A stretch of 64,000 nucleotides of DNA from DASXAI01 sp963728985 (GTDB taxonomy: Bacteria > Actinomycetota > Acidimicrobiia > Acidimicrobiales > Ilumatobacteraceae), in assembly GCA_963728985.1 (NCBI GenBank), contig CAVSME010000003.1, positions 372,001 through 436,000 of the forward strand. The letters run 5' to 3'. A program made the translations under genes and the position numbers. Below, one piece after another: positions 29,868 to 37,690 of this stretch; the first letter of the stretch is position 1; every line of letters starts with the position of its first letter. Under the pieces are notes generated by a model. The model was not told where the DNA came from. It did not search any database and saw only the letters and a program-made list of their open reading frames with translations.

Positions 29868-30431
29868 ATGAGCCGGCTCCCGCTCCAGACCCGAGATGTG
29901 CTCGACGACGACGCCCGGGAGGTGTGGGACTCGATCACCGCGTCGAGAGGCGCCATCGTCGCCGACGAGGGCCACCTGATCGGACCGTTCAACGCGTGGG
30001 TGACGGCGCCCACGATCGGGGGCCGGCTGGCCGAGCTGGGAGCGGCGCTGCGCTTCGAGTCGTCGATCGACCGGCGGTTGCTGGAGGTGGCGATCATCAC
30101 CGTCGGCGCCCATTGGAAGGCCGAGTTCGAGTGGTGGGCCCATTCCCGCATGGCGCTGCACTTCGGCGTGAGCGCCGACGCGGTCGCCGCCATCGCCGCC
30201 GGTCAGGAACCGGCGCTGGCCGACGACGAAGCCATCGTGTACGCCGTGGCCCGCCAGCTCGTCGACCAGGGCCACGTCGATGGTCCCGCCTACGACGCCG
30301 CCCGCCAGCTCCTGGGCGATCGGGGGATCGTGGAGCTGGTGACGCTGTGCGGCTACTACACGCTCGTGTCGTTCAGCCTCAACGCCTTCACCGTCCCGCT
30401 GCCGCCCGGCGAGACGCTGACATGGCCGTGA
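29868..30431 (+). CDS. Carboxymuconolactone decarboxylase/AhpD-family protein
   Basis: All-helical 187-residue protein related to 4-carboxymuconolactone decarboxylase and alkylhydroperoxidase AhpD. It carries LGAALRFESSIDRRLLEVAII and TVGAHWKAEFEWWAH, but the usual CxxC peroxidase pair is absent (WKAEFEWWAH in that position). Peroxidase activity is therefore unlikely. The frame is open to ATG 29799, but that start lies at the foot of the preceding terminator stem, so ATG 29868 is chosen. It overlaps the next gene by 10 bases. Confidence 0.8.
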   Translation: MSRLPLQTRDVLDDDAREVWDSITASRGAIVADEGHLIGPFNAWVTAPTIGGRLAELGAALRFESSIDRRLLEVAIITVGAHWKAEFEWWAHSRMALHFGVSADAVAAIAAGQEPALADDEAIVYAVARQLVDQGHVDGPAYDAARQLLGDRGIVELVTLCGYYTLVSFSLNAFTVPLPPGETLTWP

Positions 30432-30910
30432 CCGACCTCGCTGCCGTCGCGCCGGCGTTCGTCGACATGGCCCACCGCATCGTGTGGGCCAGCGCGTCCA
30501 CCGTCGATGCTCAGGGCCGGCCCCGCAGCCGCGTCCTGCACCCCTACTGGCAGTGGGACGGCACCACCCTCGTCGGGTGGATCGCTACCAGTCCCACGCC
30601 GGTCAAGCGCGCCCACCTCGAGCACTCGCCCTACATCTCGATCAACTACTGGGCGCCGAACCACGACACCTGCACGGCGGAGTGCGGCGCCGCGTGGGTG
30701 TTCGACGACGAGACCAGGGTGCGGGTTTGGCAGCTCTTCAAGGAGGCGCCCGATCCCGTCGGCTACGACCCCGCCATCATCCCGGCGTGGAAGGACGGGC
30801 CGACGTCGCCGGCGTTCGCCGCGCTGCGCCTCGATCCGTGGCGCCTGCGGGTCATGCCGGGCACCACCATGCTCGGCGGAGGCGGCGCCATCGTGACCTG
30901 GCCCGCCTGA
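30422..30910 (+). CDS. Pyridoxamine 5'-phosphate oxidase-fold (flavin/F420-binding split-barrel) protein
   Basis: The 162-residue protein has the split-barrel signature: VWASASTVDAQGRPRSRVLHP near residue 21, then ATSPTPVKRAHLEHSPYISI near 60. Members bind FMN or F420 and act as small-molecule oxidoreductases; the substrate is unknown. ATG 30422 overlaps the preceding AhpD-like gene, suggesting one operon. No partner that would define its role is adjacent. Confidence 0.78.
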   Translation: MAVTDLAAVAPAFVDMAHRIVWASASTVDAQGRPRSRVLHPYWQWDGTTLVGWIATSPTPVKRAHLEHSPYISINYWAPNHDTCTAECGAAWVFDDETRVRVWQLFKEAPDPVGYDPAIIPAWKDGPTSPAFAALRLDPWRLRVMPGTTMLGGGGAIVTWPA

Positions 30911-30927
30911 CCCGCCGGGCTGACGGC

Positions 30928-31049
30928 TCACGCGGTCGCGAACTCGGTGACGACTTCGTAGAGCGCGGGGCTGCTCGGGAACTCCTGCCACTCGGGCTGG
31001 CCCACGACGGCCCGGAACTCGGCGGTGGCGTGGGCGGCGCGCGCTCATC
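30928..31049 (-). pseudogene. Possible C-terminal remnant of a small protein
   Basis: A minus-strand frame from 31044 to the stop at 30930-30928 reads AHATAEFRAVVGQPEWQEF and then SSPALYEVVTEFATA. This looks like real protein but has no start codon and is preceded by TGA. Adding one GC at the GCGCGC run near 31040 would join it to ATG 31049 (reading MSARAAHATAEF), but nothing protein-like lies further upstream. It may be a truncated relic or a very small frameshifted gene. Family not recognised. Confidence 0.3.
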
Positions 31050-31100
31050 TCCGCCAGCCAGGAGCCGGCCTGACCGCTCGCGCTGTGATCCACTGGGCCC

Positions 31101-32000
31101 ATGTTCGATGGATTCGACGAGCGCAGCATCGAGGTCGCTCCTGGCGTGGCGCTGCACGTGCGCACTGCGGGCACGGGAACACCGGTCGTGCTCCTCCACG
31201 GCTACCCGCAGAACGGCGTGTGCTGGCACCGGGTGGCGCCGGCCCTCGCCCAGCGGCACGCGGTGGTGGTGCCAGACCTCCGCGGGTACGGCCGCTCGAG
31301 CACGCCGCCCGACGATGACGGCCACACCGTCTACAGCAAGCGCACCATGGCGAGCGACATCGCCGCGCTCATGTCGTCGCTCGGCCGCGAGCGCTTCGCC
31401 GTTGTGGGTCACGACCGCGGCGGCCGGGTGGCGTACCGCCTCACGCTCGACCATCCCGCTCGGGTGGAGCGTCTCTGCACGCTCGACATCGTGCCGACCA
31501 TCGAGCAGTTCGAGGTGCTGGCATCCAGTCGCCGGGCCGCCGTCTTCGGCTTCCACTGGTACTTCCTGGCCGTCGCCCCGCCGCTGCCGGAAGCACTGAT
31601 CGGCGCCGAGCCGGCCCTGTTCCTGGAGCAGGTGATGGGCCGGTGGGCGGGCTCGGTGCCGGGCGCCGACACCATCACACCCGATGCAATGGCCCATTAC
31701 GTCGAGGCGTTCACACCCGCGGTCATCGGCGCGTCGTGCGCCGACTACCGCGCCGGGGCCACGTTCGATGCCGACCTCGACGACGCCGATCGCGCTGCCG
31801 GCCGCACCATCGGCTGCCCGGTCCACGCGCTCTGGGGCGACCGCCGCAACGCCGCCGCCAACGACGCGTTCATGGCCACGTGGCGGCGCTGGGTGGCGGC
31901 CGACCAACCGGTCACCGGCCGGCCGTTGCCGTGCGGCCACTTCATCCCCGAGGAGCGGCCCGATCTCCTGCTCGAGGAGCTGGGCGCATTCCTGGCGTGA
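31101..32000 (+). CDS. Alpha/beta hydrolase, predicted fluoroacetate/haloacetate dehalogenase
   Basis: The 299-residue product aligns by eye with fluoroacetate dehalogenases (DehH1/FAcD). Corresponding residues visible are nucleophile D105 with R106 and R109 in GHDRGGR, D129 in LDIVPT, the halide-pocket H152-W153 in FHWYFL, Y216 in CADYRAG and general base H280 in CGHFIPEE. HGYPQNGVCWHRVAP and DLRGYGRSS complete the fold. These enzymes replace halogen on haloacetates with hydroxyl by an ester-intermediate mechanism. The full set of halide-pocket residues favours a dehalogenase over an epoxide hydrolase, which usually lacks the HWY trio. Activity on fluoride is inference. Confidence 0.85.
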   Translation: MFDGFDERSIEVAPGVALHVRTAGTGTPVVLLHGYPQNGVCWHRVAPALAQRHAVVVPDLRGYGRSSTPPDDDGHTVYSKRTMASDIAALMSSLGRERFAVVGHDRGGRVAYRLTLDHPARVERLCTLDIVPTIEQFEVLASSRRAAVFGFHWYFLAVAPPLPEALIGAEPALFLEQVMGRWAGSVPGADTITPDAMAHYVEAFTPAVIGASCADYRAGATFDADLDDADRAAGRTIGCPVHALWGDRRNAAANDAFMATWRRWVAADQPVTGRPLPCGHFIPEERPDLLLEELGAFLA

Positions 32001-32003
32001 CGG

Positions 32004-32432
32004 TCAGCTCGGCGCGGGAAGGTTGGAGACCGAGCGCTGCGGGGTCACCCGCAGCACCACGCGGCGCTCGCGCTCGGCCCGCTCCTTCAACGCCTGCCGG
32101 CGATCGTCGTCGAGCGGGCGACCCATGGACTCCACGACGCGCGCCATCACCTCGAACGCCTGCTCCTGCTCGATGCGGGCATCGCCGAACACGGTCACGT
32201 AGGGGTACGGCATCTCCTCGCTCAGCACGCAGACGCTGATGGCCGGATCGCGGCGCAGTGCCCGGGTCTTGGCGCGGTCCTCGGTGATGGAGATCACGAC
32301 GTCGTCGCCGTCGGTCACGTAGAAGACAGGCGTCAGCGGCGGGCCCTCGGTGGCGTCGCCCGATCGGTTCCAGCCGAGGACGCACAAGCGGTTGGCAGCG
32401 ACGAACTGTTGATGATGCGCGGGGATGGCCAT
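32004..32432 (-). CDS. PPOX-class flavin/F420-dependent oxidoreductase
   Basis: The 142-residue split-barrel protein has FVAANRLCVLGWNRSGDATEG near the N-terminus (N-terminal strand pair), PVFYVTDGDDVVIS and SITEDRAKTRALRRDPAISV (cofactor phosphate-binding Lys/Arg region). This matches the F420/FMN-binding TIGR03618-like group common in actinobacteria. ATG 32432 gives the usual length. It follows the phytanoyl-CoA-type dioxygenase by 4 bases on the same strand, so the two are probably co-transcribed. Confidence 0.8.
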   Translation of the reverse strand: MAIPAHHQQFVAANRLCVLGWNRSGDATEGPPLTPVFYVTDGDDVVISITEDRAKTRALRRDPAISVCVLSEEMPYPYVTVFGDARIEQEQAFEVMARVVESMGRPLDDDRRQALKERAERERRVVLRVTPQRSVSNLPAPS

Positions 32433-32436
32433 CGGG

Positions 32437-33603
32437 TCAGATGCCGAGGTCGAGCAGGTTGTAGTCGCGGAGGGCGGCCTGCGTCTCGGGTGACCAGCGG
32501 TAGTCGTCCTCCTCGCCGGCGAACGGCTGGTAGACGAAGCGGGTCTCGTCCGGGAAGCGCTGCGCCCGCGCGTCGATGCCGTACACGATGGCCTTCGAGC
32601 GCTCGTGGAGCCGCTCCTCGTCGTACACGGCGACGGCGTTGTGCACGCCGCCGCTCGTGACGCCGAGCACGGAGCGCCGGCGATGGAAGCCGAAGTTGAT
32701 GGTGACGCGCGGATCGGGACTGGTGTTGGCGAACGAACCGTGGATCGCTTGGCGGTTCGTGATGGCCACGTCGCCGGGATCGCACACGATGGGCACTGCA
32801 TCAGGCAGGAGCTCGGACCCGGCGGCAGCGACCATGGCCTTGATGTCGGCCTTGCCCTGGCGATGGGAGCCGGGCACGACCCACAGGCCGTTGGCCGCGG
32901 TGCACCCGTAGAGCTGGGCCATGAAGTTGAACCCGTGACTGCCCGAGTCGAGATCCGGGCTGTTCCAGTGGGTCCACCCGTCCTGGTGCCACGCCACCGA
33001 CCCGCCGAGACCGGGATGCTTGATCCACACCGCCTCGTTGAACGGCACGAAGTCGTCGCCGTTGACCGCGGCGGCGACGGCCAGCAGCTCGGGATGGCCG
33101 TACACGCGCAGGCACGCCGGCGAGAACTGCAGCGAGCCGAGGACCAGTTGCACCACGTACTCGGGCGCGCCCGCCGGTGCCACGGGCTCCACCATCTTCA
33201 CCGGGTGACGCCCGTGGGCGGCGCTCGTCCCGCCGATGGGATCGGACAGCGGCTTGACCCAGCTGATGTTGTTCGCCGTCGTGTCGGTGTCGAGCGCCGG
33301 CCGGCCGTACTTGTCGGTCAACGCGCCCTTCGTGACGGGCGCCCGCTCGAGCATGTCGGCCACATCGCGCTCGACGTCGGCCAGCTCGTCGGGGCCGAGC
33401 ACCCCTTCGAAGATGTAGAAGCCGACGCGGTCGTAGGCGTCGAGGATGGCCTGGTCGACGCGGCCGTCGGCGTCGAAGCGGATCGGGCCCCGGTTGCCGA
33501 GGGTTCGGGCCCGGCGCTCGCCCTCTTCCCGGTAGCGCACCATGGCCGGTTCGGCGTCGCCGTAGTCGCCGATGGGGACATCAAGCAGCGGCAGGTTCAC
33601 CAT
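32437..33603 (-). CDS. Phytanoyl-CoA dioxygenase (PhyH) family Fe(II)/2-oxoglutarate oxygenase
   Basis: The 388-residue protein carries the iron facial triad: HQD in VAWHQDGWTHWN (HxD) near residue 203, and the distal His in RQAIHGSFANTS near 288. A following Arg in PRVTINFGFHRR could bind 2-oxoglutarate. PhyH-family enzymes hydroxylate fatty acyl-CoAs, ectoine and many natural products. The neighbouring CoA-transferases suggest a CoA-linked or carboxylate substrate. The operon order is this gene, then the PPOX oxidoreductase. Confidence 0.88.
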   Translation of the reverse strand: MVNLPLLDVPIGDYGDAEPAMVRYREEGERRARTLGNRGPIRFDADGRVDQAILDAYDRVGFYIFEGVLGPDELADVERDVADMLERAPVTKGALTDKYGRPALDTDTTANNISWVKPLSDPIGGTSAAHGRHPVKMVEPVAPAGAPEYVVQLVLGSLQFSPACLRVYGHPELLAVAAAVNGDDFVPFNEAVWIKHPGLGGSVAWHQDGWTHWNSPDLDSGSHGFNFMAQLYGCTAANGLWVVPGSHRQGKADIKAMVAAAGSELLPDAVPIVCDPGDVAITNRQAIHGSFANTSPDPRVTINFGFHRRRSVLGVTSGGVHNAVAVYDEERLHERSKAIVYGIDARAQRFPDETRFVYQPFAGEEDDYRWSPETQAALRDYNLLDLGI

Positions 33604-33652
33604 GGGCCAACGGTACGCCTTCGCCCGTCGGCCTCGACAGTCCGGCGGAGGC

Positions 33653-34777
33653 CTAGGCGCGGGCGAGCTCGGCGTCCGTGTGCTCGCCGAGCCTCGGTGC
33701 CGACGCCCACTGCCACCAATCGTGGTTCACCCGGAACAGGTCACCGGGGCTGGGCAACACGCCCAGCACCGGGTGCTCGTCGTTGCGCCAGAACCCGGCG
33801 CTCTCCAGATGGGGATCGCTGCGGAGATCGGCGATGGAGTTCACCGGGGTGATGGGGATGCCGCGGCCCTGCCCCTCCCGGAACAGTTCGAGCTTGGTGC
33901 GCGGCCGGGTGACCTGTTCGGTGAGCTCGTCGATGAAGTCCGACACCTCCCACCGCACGTGCATGTCGTTGAACGCCTCGTCGAGCACGGAGTCCATCCC
34001 GGTGACGTCGGCGATCCACGCGGCCATGGCCTTCCAGTGCGCCACCTGGAGCACGAGGAACGACACGTAGCCGTCCACGCACGGGTACAGGCCCCACGGG
34101 CGGGTGACCCGGCGGCGATTGCCCGGCCGCGGCCGCTCGACACGGTCATCGAGGAAGATCGGCACGCCCGTCTCGGGCGCCAACGCCAGGCAGCACTCCT
34201 GCACCGACAGGTCCACGACCTGGCCGCGACCGGAGCGGCGCACGGCCCGCAGGCCGAGCATCGCCGCGTTGAGCGCGAAGAGCGACGTGACGTGAGCGGC
34301 GAACTGCACCGGCCCGGCCGGGGCCATGGGCGGCCGATCGGGGAAGCCGACGGTGGAGGCGATGCCGGCCGAGGCCCACGCCACGAGATCGGAGCCCTTC
34401 CAACCCTTGCGCGGTCCCGAGAGGCCGAAGGGGCTGACGGCCACGACCACCTGGCGATCGTGGGCCGGCCGGGGCGTGTCGCGCGTCGGATCGACGTCGC
34501 CGATCACGACGTCGGCCGACGCCACGAGCCGGTCGTAGTCGGCGCTGCCGGGCTCGGCCACCACGGAGCGCTTGCCCTGCGCGAAGAACGCCCACCACAG
34601 GGAGGCATCGGGGCCCTCGTGTCCCGCCGCGTACGGCGGGAGGTGGCGCAGCACGTGGCCGCCCGGTGGCTCGACGACCACCACGTCGGCGCCGAGCGCG
34701 GCCCACATCCGCGTCGCGTACGCGCCGGTCAGTCCGGTCAGCTCCATGACGCGCACGCCGCTCCACGGACCGGGCAT
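33653..34777 (-). CDS. Class III CoA-transferase (CaiB/BaiF family)
   Basis: Transfers CoA between an acyl-CoA and a carboxylic acid through an aspartyl-CoA thioester. The 374-residue protein shows SGVRVMELTGLTGAYATRMWAALGADVV near the N-terminus, a GKRSVV segment, and GLRAVRRSGRGQVVDLSVQE near residue 185. ATG 34777 overlaps the upstream CoA-transferase stop (TGATG); the longer open frame lies inside that gene. The catalytic Asp usually near residue 165-170 is not certain by eye. The two adjacent paralogues may form a heteromer or act in sequence. Confidence 0.88.
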   Translation of the reverse strand: MPGPWSGVRVMELTGLTGAYATRMWAALGADVVVVEPPGGHVLRHLPPYAAGHEGPDASLWWAFFAQGKRSVVAEPGSADYDRLVASADVVIGDVDPTRDTPRPAHDRQVVVAVSPFGLSGPRKGWKGSDLVAWASAGIASTVGFPDRPPMAPAGPVQFAAHVTSLFALNAAMLGLRAVRRSGRGQVVDLSVQECCLALAPETGVPIFLDDRVERPRPGNRRRVTRPWGLYPCVDGYVSFLVLQVAHWKAMAAWIADVTGMDSVLDEAFNDMHVRWEVSDFIDELTEQVTRPRTKLELFREGQGRGIPITPVNSIADLRSDPHLESAGFWRNDEHPVLGVLPSPGDLFRVNHDWWQWASAPRLGEHTDAELARA

Positions 34778-36084
34778 CACGCCTCCGTCCGGTGCACGCC
34801 GAGGATCTCGGCGTAGTCGATGTACGGCCGCCGCAACGTCTGCTCGGGCGACGCTTCGGTGAAGGCCACGCCGCTGGCCAGCAACGCGTCGACCTCGTCG
34901 ACGGAGAGCCCGGCCCGCTTGGTGAGGACCTCGACCGTGTCCTGGCCCATCGACGGGCCTGCCTGCCACCACCGGCCGGGCGTCTCGCTCAGGCGGATGG
35001 GATGGCCGCTGAACACGTCGCCTTCGGGGAAGCGCAACGACCCGACCAGCTGGAACCAGTGCCGGTCGCGCACCTGCTCGTCGTGCAGCACGCCGACGAT
35101 GTCGAGCACCTCGTACGCCGCCACCCCAGCGTCCTGCAGCTGGTGGGCGGCTTCGGTCGGCGTGCGGGTCGACGTCCACGCTGCGATCAGTTCGTCCAAC
35201 TCGTCGTGGTGAGCGACGCGCTCGTCCAGCGAGCAGAAGCGAGGCTCACCGGCGGCGCCACCGAGCAGGCCGGCCAGCGCCGACCACTGGTCGTCGTCGC
35301 TGACGGTCACCGCCACCCAGGTGTCGTCGTCCACGCACGGGTAGCAGCCCTGCGGCGCCATCCACGGCAACCGGTTGCCCGACCGCTCGGCGGAACGCTC
35401 GGTCAGGGCGTGATCCAGCAGGAACGGCCCGAGGGCGGTCACGGTCGTCTCGAACTGGGCGATGTCGATGAAGCTGCCTTCACCAGTGCGCTCGCGGTGT
35501 TCGAGGCCGGTGAGCACGGCGGCCATCGCGTGGAGGCCGGAGAAGTAGTCGGGCGGCGCGATGCTGGCGATGCCGGCGGGCTCCTGGTCGGGGTAGCCGG
35601 TGAGCGCGTCGAGGCCGACGAGCGGCGCCTGGTTCGGGCCCCACGCCAGGAACTCGTAGTAGGGCTGCGCCGCGTCCGACCCGAATCCGGGCAGCGCCAC
35701 GTACACGATGCCGGGGTTGACGGCGACCACGTCCTCGTAGCTGAGGCCGAGTCCCCGCACCGCTGGCGTGGAGTAGTTCGTGACGAACACATCGGTGTTG
35801 GCCAGCAGCGCCAGCGCCGCGTTGCGCCCCTCGGCCGACTTGAGCTCCAGACCCAGCGAGCGCTTGTTGGCCGACATCTCCGGGACGTACGGCGAGGTGT
35901 CCATGAACACCTCCAGATCCACGTCCTTGCACCACGCCGAACCGAACAGCCGGGCCACATCAGGGTTCGTGCGCGACTCCAGCTTCACGACATCCGCGCC
36001 ATGGAAGGCCAGCGCCCGCCCGCAGCTCGGCGCCGCAATGGCGATCGACAGCTCCACGACCGATACATCGTCCAAGACGCCCAC
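34777..36084 (-). CDS. Class III CoA-transferase (CaiB/BaiF family), first of a pair
   Basis: The 435-residue protein has VGVLDDVSVVELSIAIAAPSCGRALAFHGADVVKLES, shown in order from residue 1. NKRSLGLELKSAEGR follows near 75, and GLHAMAAVLTGLEHRERTGEGSFIDIAQFE near 175 is the family's central signature. GTG 36084 is the start that gives the canonical N-terminus, but no strong ribosome site is seen. It is coupled to the second CoA-transferase and lies in a catabolic-looking stretch with PhyH and PPOX genes. Substrate unknown. Confidence 0.87.
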   Translation of the reverse strand: MGVLDDVSVVELSIAIAAPSCGRALAFHGADVVKLESRTNPDVARLFGSAWCKDVDLEVFMDTSPYVPEMSANKRSLGLELKSAEGRNAALALLANTDVFVTNYSTPAVRGLGLSYEDVVAVNPGIVYVALPGFGSDAAQPYYEFLAWGPNQAPLVGLDALTGYPDQEPAGIASIAPPDYFSGLHAMAAVLTGLEHRERTGEGSFIDIAQFETTVTALGPFLLDHALTERSAERSGNRLPWMAPQGCYPCVDDDTWVAVTVSDDDQWSALAGLLGGAAGEPRFCSLDERVAHHDELDELIAAWTSTRTPTEAAHQLQDAGVAAYEVLDIVGVLHDEQVRDRHWFQLVGSLRFPEGDVFSGHPIRLSETPGRWWQAGPSMGQDTVEVLTKRAGLSVDEVDALLASGVAFTEASPEQTLRRPYIDYAEILGVHRTEA

Positions 36085-36259
36085 ACTGCCCCCCAACGGT
36101 TCCCCGAACCCCGGCAAGCATGCCACGAACCAGGTCTTCGTCGCCTTCGTACGCTTCGCTTTCGCCGGCTCCTGCTCGCTGCGCTCGGCAATGCCGCCAT
36201 CGGCTGCCCCTGGCACCGCACGGCGGCGCCAGCAGACGTACCGGCCGGACGATGAGCGC
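36085..36259. other. Intergenic gap with small inverted repeats and CTTCG-type repetition
   Basis: The 175-base gap between the Clp N-domain gene and the CoA-transferases holds a small hairpin (GGTTC-CCC-GAACC) and a CTTCG-rich stretch near 36137-36165. The minus frame stays open but has no start or domain. No gene is supported. Confidence 0.4.
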
Positions 36260-37237
36260 TCAACGGTCCCGTCGGCGCCGGGCGAGACGGTTCTCGATGG
36301 CCTGACGCACGAGCGCCGACCGACGGGGCCCGGTCTCGACGTCCTCGGGCAGCGGGGCGATGCGGCGGCGCAGATCCTCCAGGCCGCCGAGCACGGCTTG
36401 CCACAGACCGACCAGCGATCCGATCGTGCCGTCGTCGCCGCGGATCGGCCCGCCCGCCGCCTCGGTGATCGTGCGGCCCAGCTGGACGACGGTCTCGTCC
36501 CGCAGCACGAGATGCACCTCGTCACCGTCGACCCGCACCTCCATCTGGCGCGCCGCCGCCTCTTGGGGCGTGATGTCACTCGTCCCCTCGGTGCCGAACT
36601 CGTCGATCTTGGCGGCGATGGCGTCGGCGTCGACGCCCAGCGAGGACAGCACCTTGGCGGCCAGGCTGTCGTCGGAGCGGGCCAGGGCCTCCAGCAGGTG
36701 GTGGCTGCCCATCGGCGCACTGGCGGCGAGCTCACGGGCGCCGGCCACCGCCTCCTCGGCGCCCGGGGTGCTGGCCGCCGGGGTGGTGCTGCGCTCGGCC
36801 CCCAGGCGACGGATCTCGTCCAGCACCGCGGCGCGGACACGATCGAGGACAAGGCCCCGCTTCACCAGCACCTGGGCGGCCACCCCCTCGCCTTCGCGCA
36901 CCAGCCCAAGGAGGATGTGCTCGGTCCCGATGTAGTTGTGGCCGAGTTGGATGGCCTCCCGGAGCGACAGCTCCAACACCTTCTTGGCCCGCGGCGTGAA
37001 CGGGATGTGCCCGTCCGGCGAGCCCGACCCGCGGCCGACGATCGCTTCCACCTCGGTGCGCACGATCCCGAGGCCGATCCCGAGCCGGCGCAGCGTGAGG
37101 GCCGCCACCCCCTCGCCCTCGCGCAGCAGACCGAGCAGGAGGTGCTCGGTGCCGATGTAGTCGTGGCTGAAGTCCCGGGCCTCCACTTGGGCGAGGACGA
37201 CCGACTGCCGGGCCCGGTTGGTGAAACGTTCGAACAT
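36260..37237 (-). CDS. Stand-alone Clp N-terminal (double Clp-R repeat) domain protein without AAA+ modules
   Basis: The 325-residue protein begins FERFTNRARQSVVLAQVEARDFSHDYIGTEHLLLGLLREGEG, listed here as its first repeat, with a second copy at about residues 75-145 (TPRAKKVLELSLREAIQLG, then NYIGTEHILLGLVREGEG). These are the N-domains of ClpC that bind adaptors or substrates. No Walker motifs or AAA+ domain follow. Instead there is another repeat-like helical segment and a beta-type C-terminal domain with MEVRVDGDEVHLVLRDETV. It may be an adaptor or decoy for ClpC. It is divergent from a MerR-like gene across a palindrome. Confidence 0.8.
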   Translation of the reverse strand: MFERFTNRARQSVVLAQVEARDFSHDYIGTEHLLLGLLREGEGVAALTLRRLGIGLGIVRTEVEAIVGRGSGSPDGHIPFTPRAKKVLELSLREAIQLGHNYIGTEHILLGLVREGEGVAAQVLVKRGLVLDRVRAAVLDEIRRLGAERSTTPAASTPGAEEAVAGARELAASAPMGSHHLLEALARSDDSLAAKVLSSLGVDADAIAAKIDEFGTEGTSDITPQEAAARQMEVRVDGDEVHLVLRDETVVQLGRTITEAAGGPIRGDDGTIGSLVGLWQAVLGGLEDLRRRIAPLPEDVETGPRRSALVRQAIENRLARRRRDR

Positions 37238-37239
37238 GC

Positions 37240-37261
37240 TGACAGTGTCGCGACCCTGTCA
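37240..37261. promoter_or_regulatory. Dyad TGACAG-N10-CTGTCA in the Clp-N/MerR-like divergent promoter
   Basis: TGACAG (37240-37245) and CTGTCA (37256-37261) form a perfect 6-bp dyad with an inner TCGCGA. It lies just before the Clp-N-domain start. A -10-like TATGGT (37277-37282) for the MerR-like gene is nearby, followed by GGAAGGGG and the GTG at 37308. The dyad suits autoregulation of both genes. Confidence 0.45.
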
Positions 37262-37307
37262 ATGCCATGACAATGATATGGTGCCCTGACGACGGAAGGG
37301 GCGACTG

Positions 37308-37673
37308 GTGGCCACCGATTGGAATGACCGGCTGGCTCGGTGGCAGGCCGAGCTCGACCTGTTCGCGCAGCTCGACGCCACCCCGTGGGTCCCGCTGGCC
37401 GAGGCCGAGGCGGAGACCGGGGTGTCCCGCTCGGCCCTGCGGTCGTGGTACCGCAACGGCGAGATCCCCTCCCGCCTCGTGGACGGGCCCAACGGCCCGC
37501 AGCGGTTGGTGCCCCTGGACGCCGTGATCGCCCGCGCCGGGCGCTCGCCCCGCATCCAGCGCCGCGCCGAGCGGGAGGTCGGGCTCGAGGCCCAGGTGGC
37601 GCTCCTGCGCCATCGCGTCGACCAGCTGGAGCTGCGCCTGGCGGCCCTGGAGCGATCACCGTCTGGCCGTTGA
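37308..37673 (+). CDS. Small MerR/excisionase-type helix-turn-helix protein with C-terminal coiled coil
   Basis: The 121-residue protein has a helix-turn-helix, WVPLAEAEAETGVSRSALRSWY then RNGEIPSRLVDGPNGPQRLV, with the wing typical of MerR-like DNA-binding domains. A basic region and the coiled coil EAQVALLRHRVDQLELRLAALE follow. No effector domain is present. GTG 37308 has GGAAGGGG 6 bases upstream. Divergent placement next to the Clp N-domain gene suggests it regulates that gene. Confidence 0.75.
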   Translation: MATDWNDRLARWQAELDLFAQLDATPWVPLAEAEAETGVSRSALRSWYRNGEIPSRLVDGPNGPQRLVPLDAVIARAGRSPRIQRRAEREVGLEAQVALLRHRVDQLELRLAALERSPSGR

Positions 37674-37690
37674 ACCGGTACGGTCGGACG

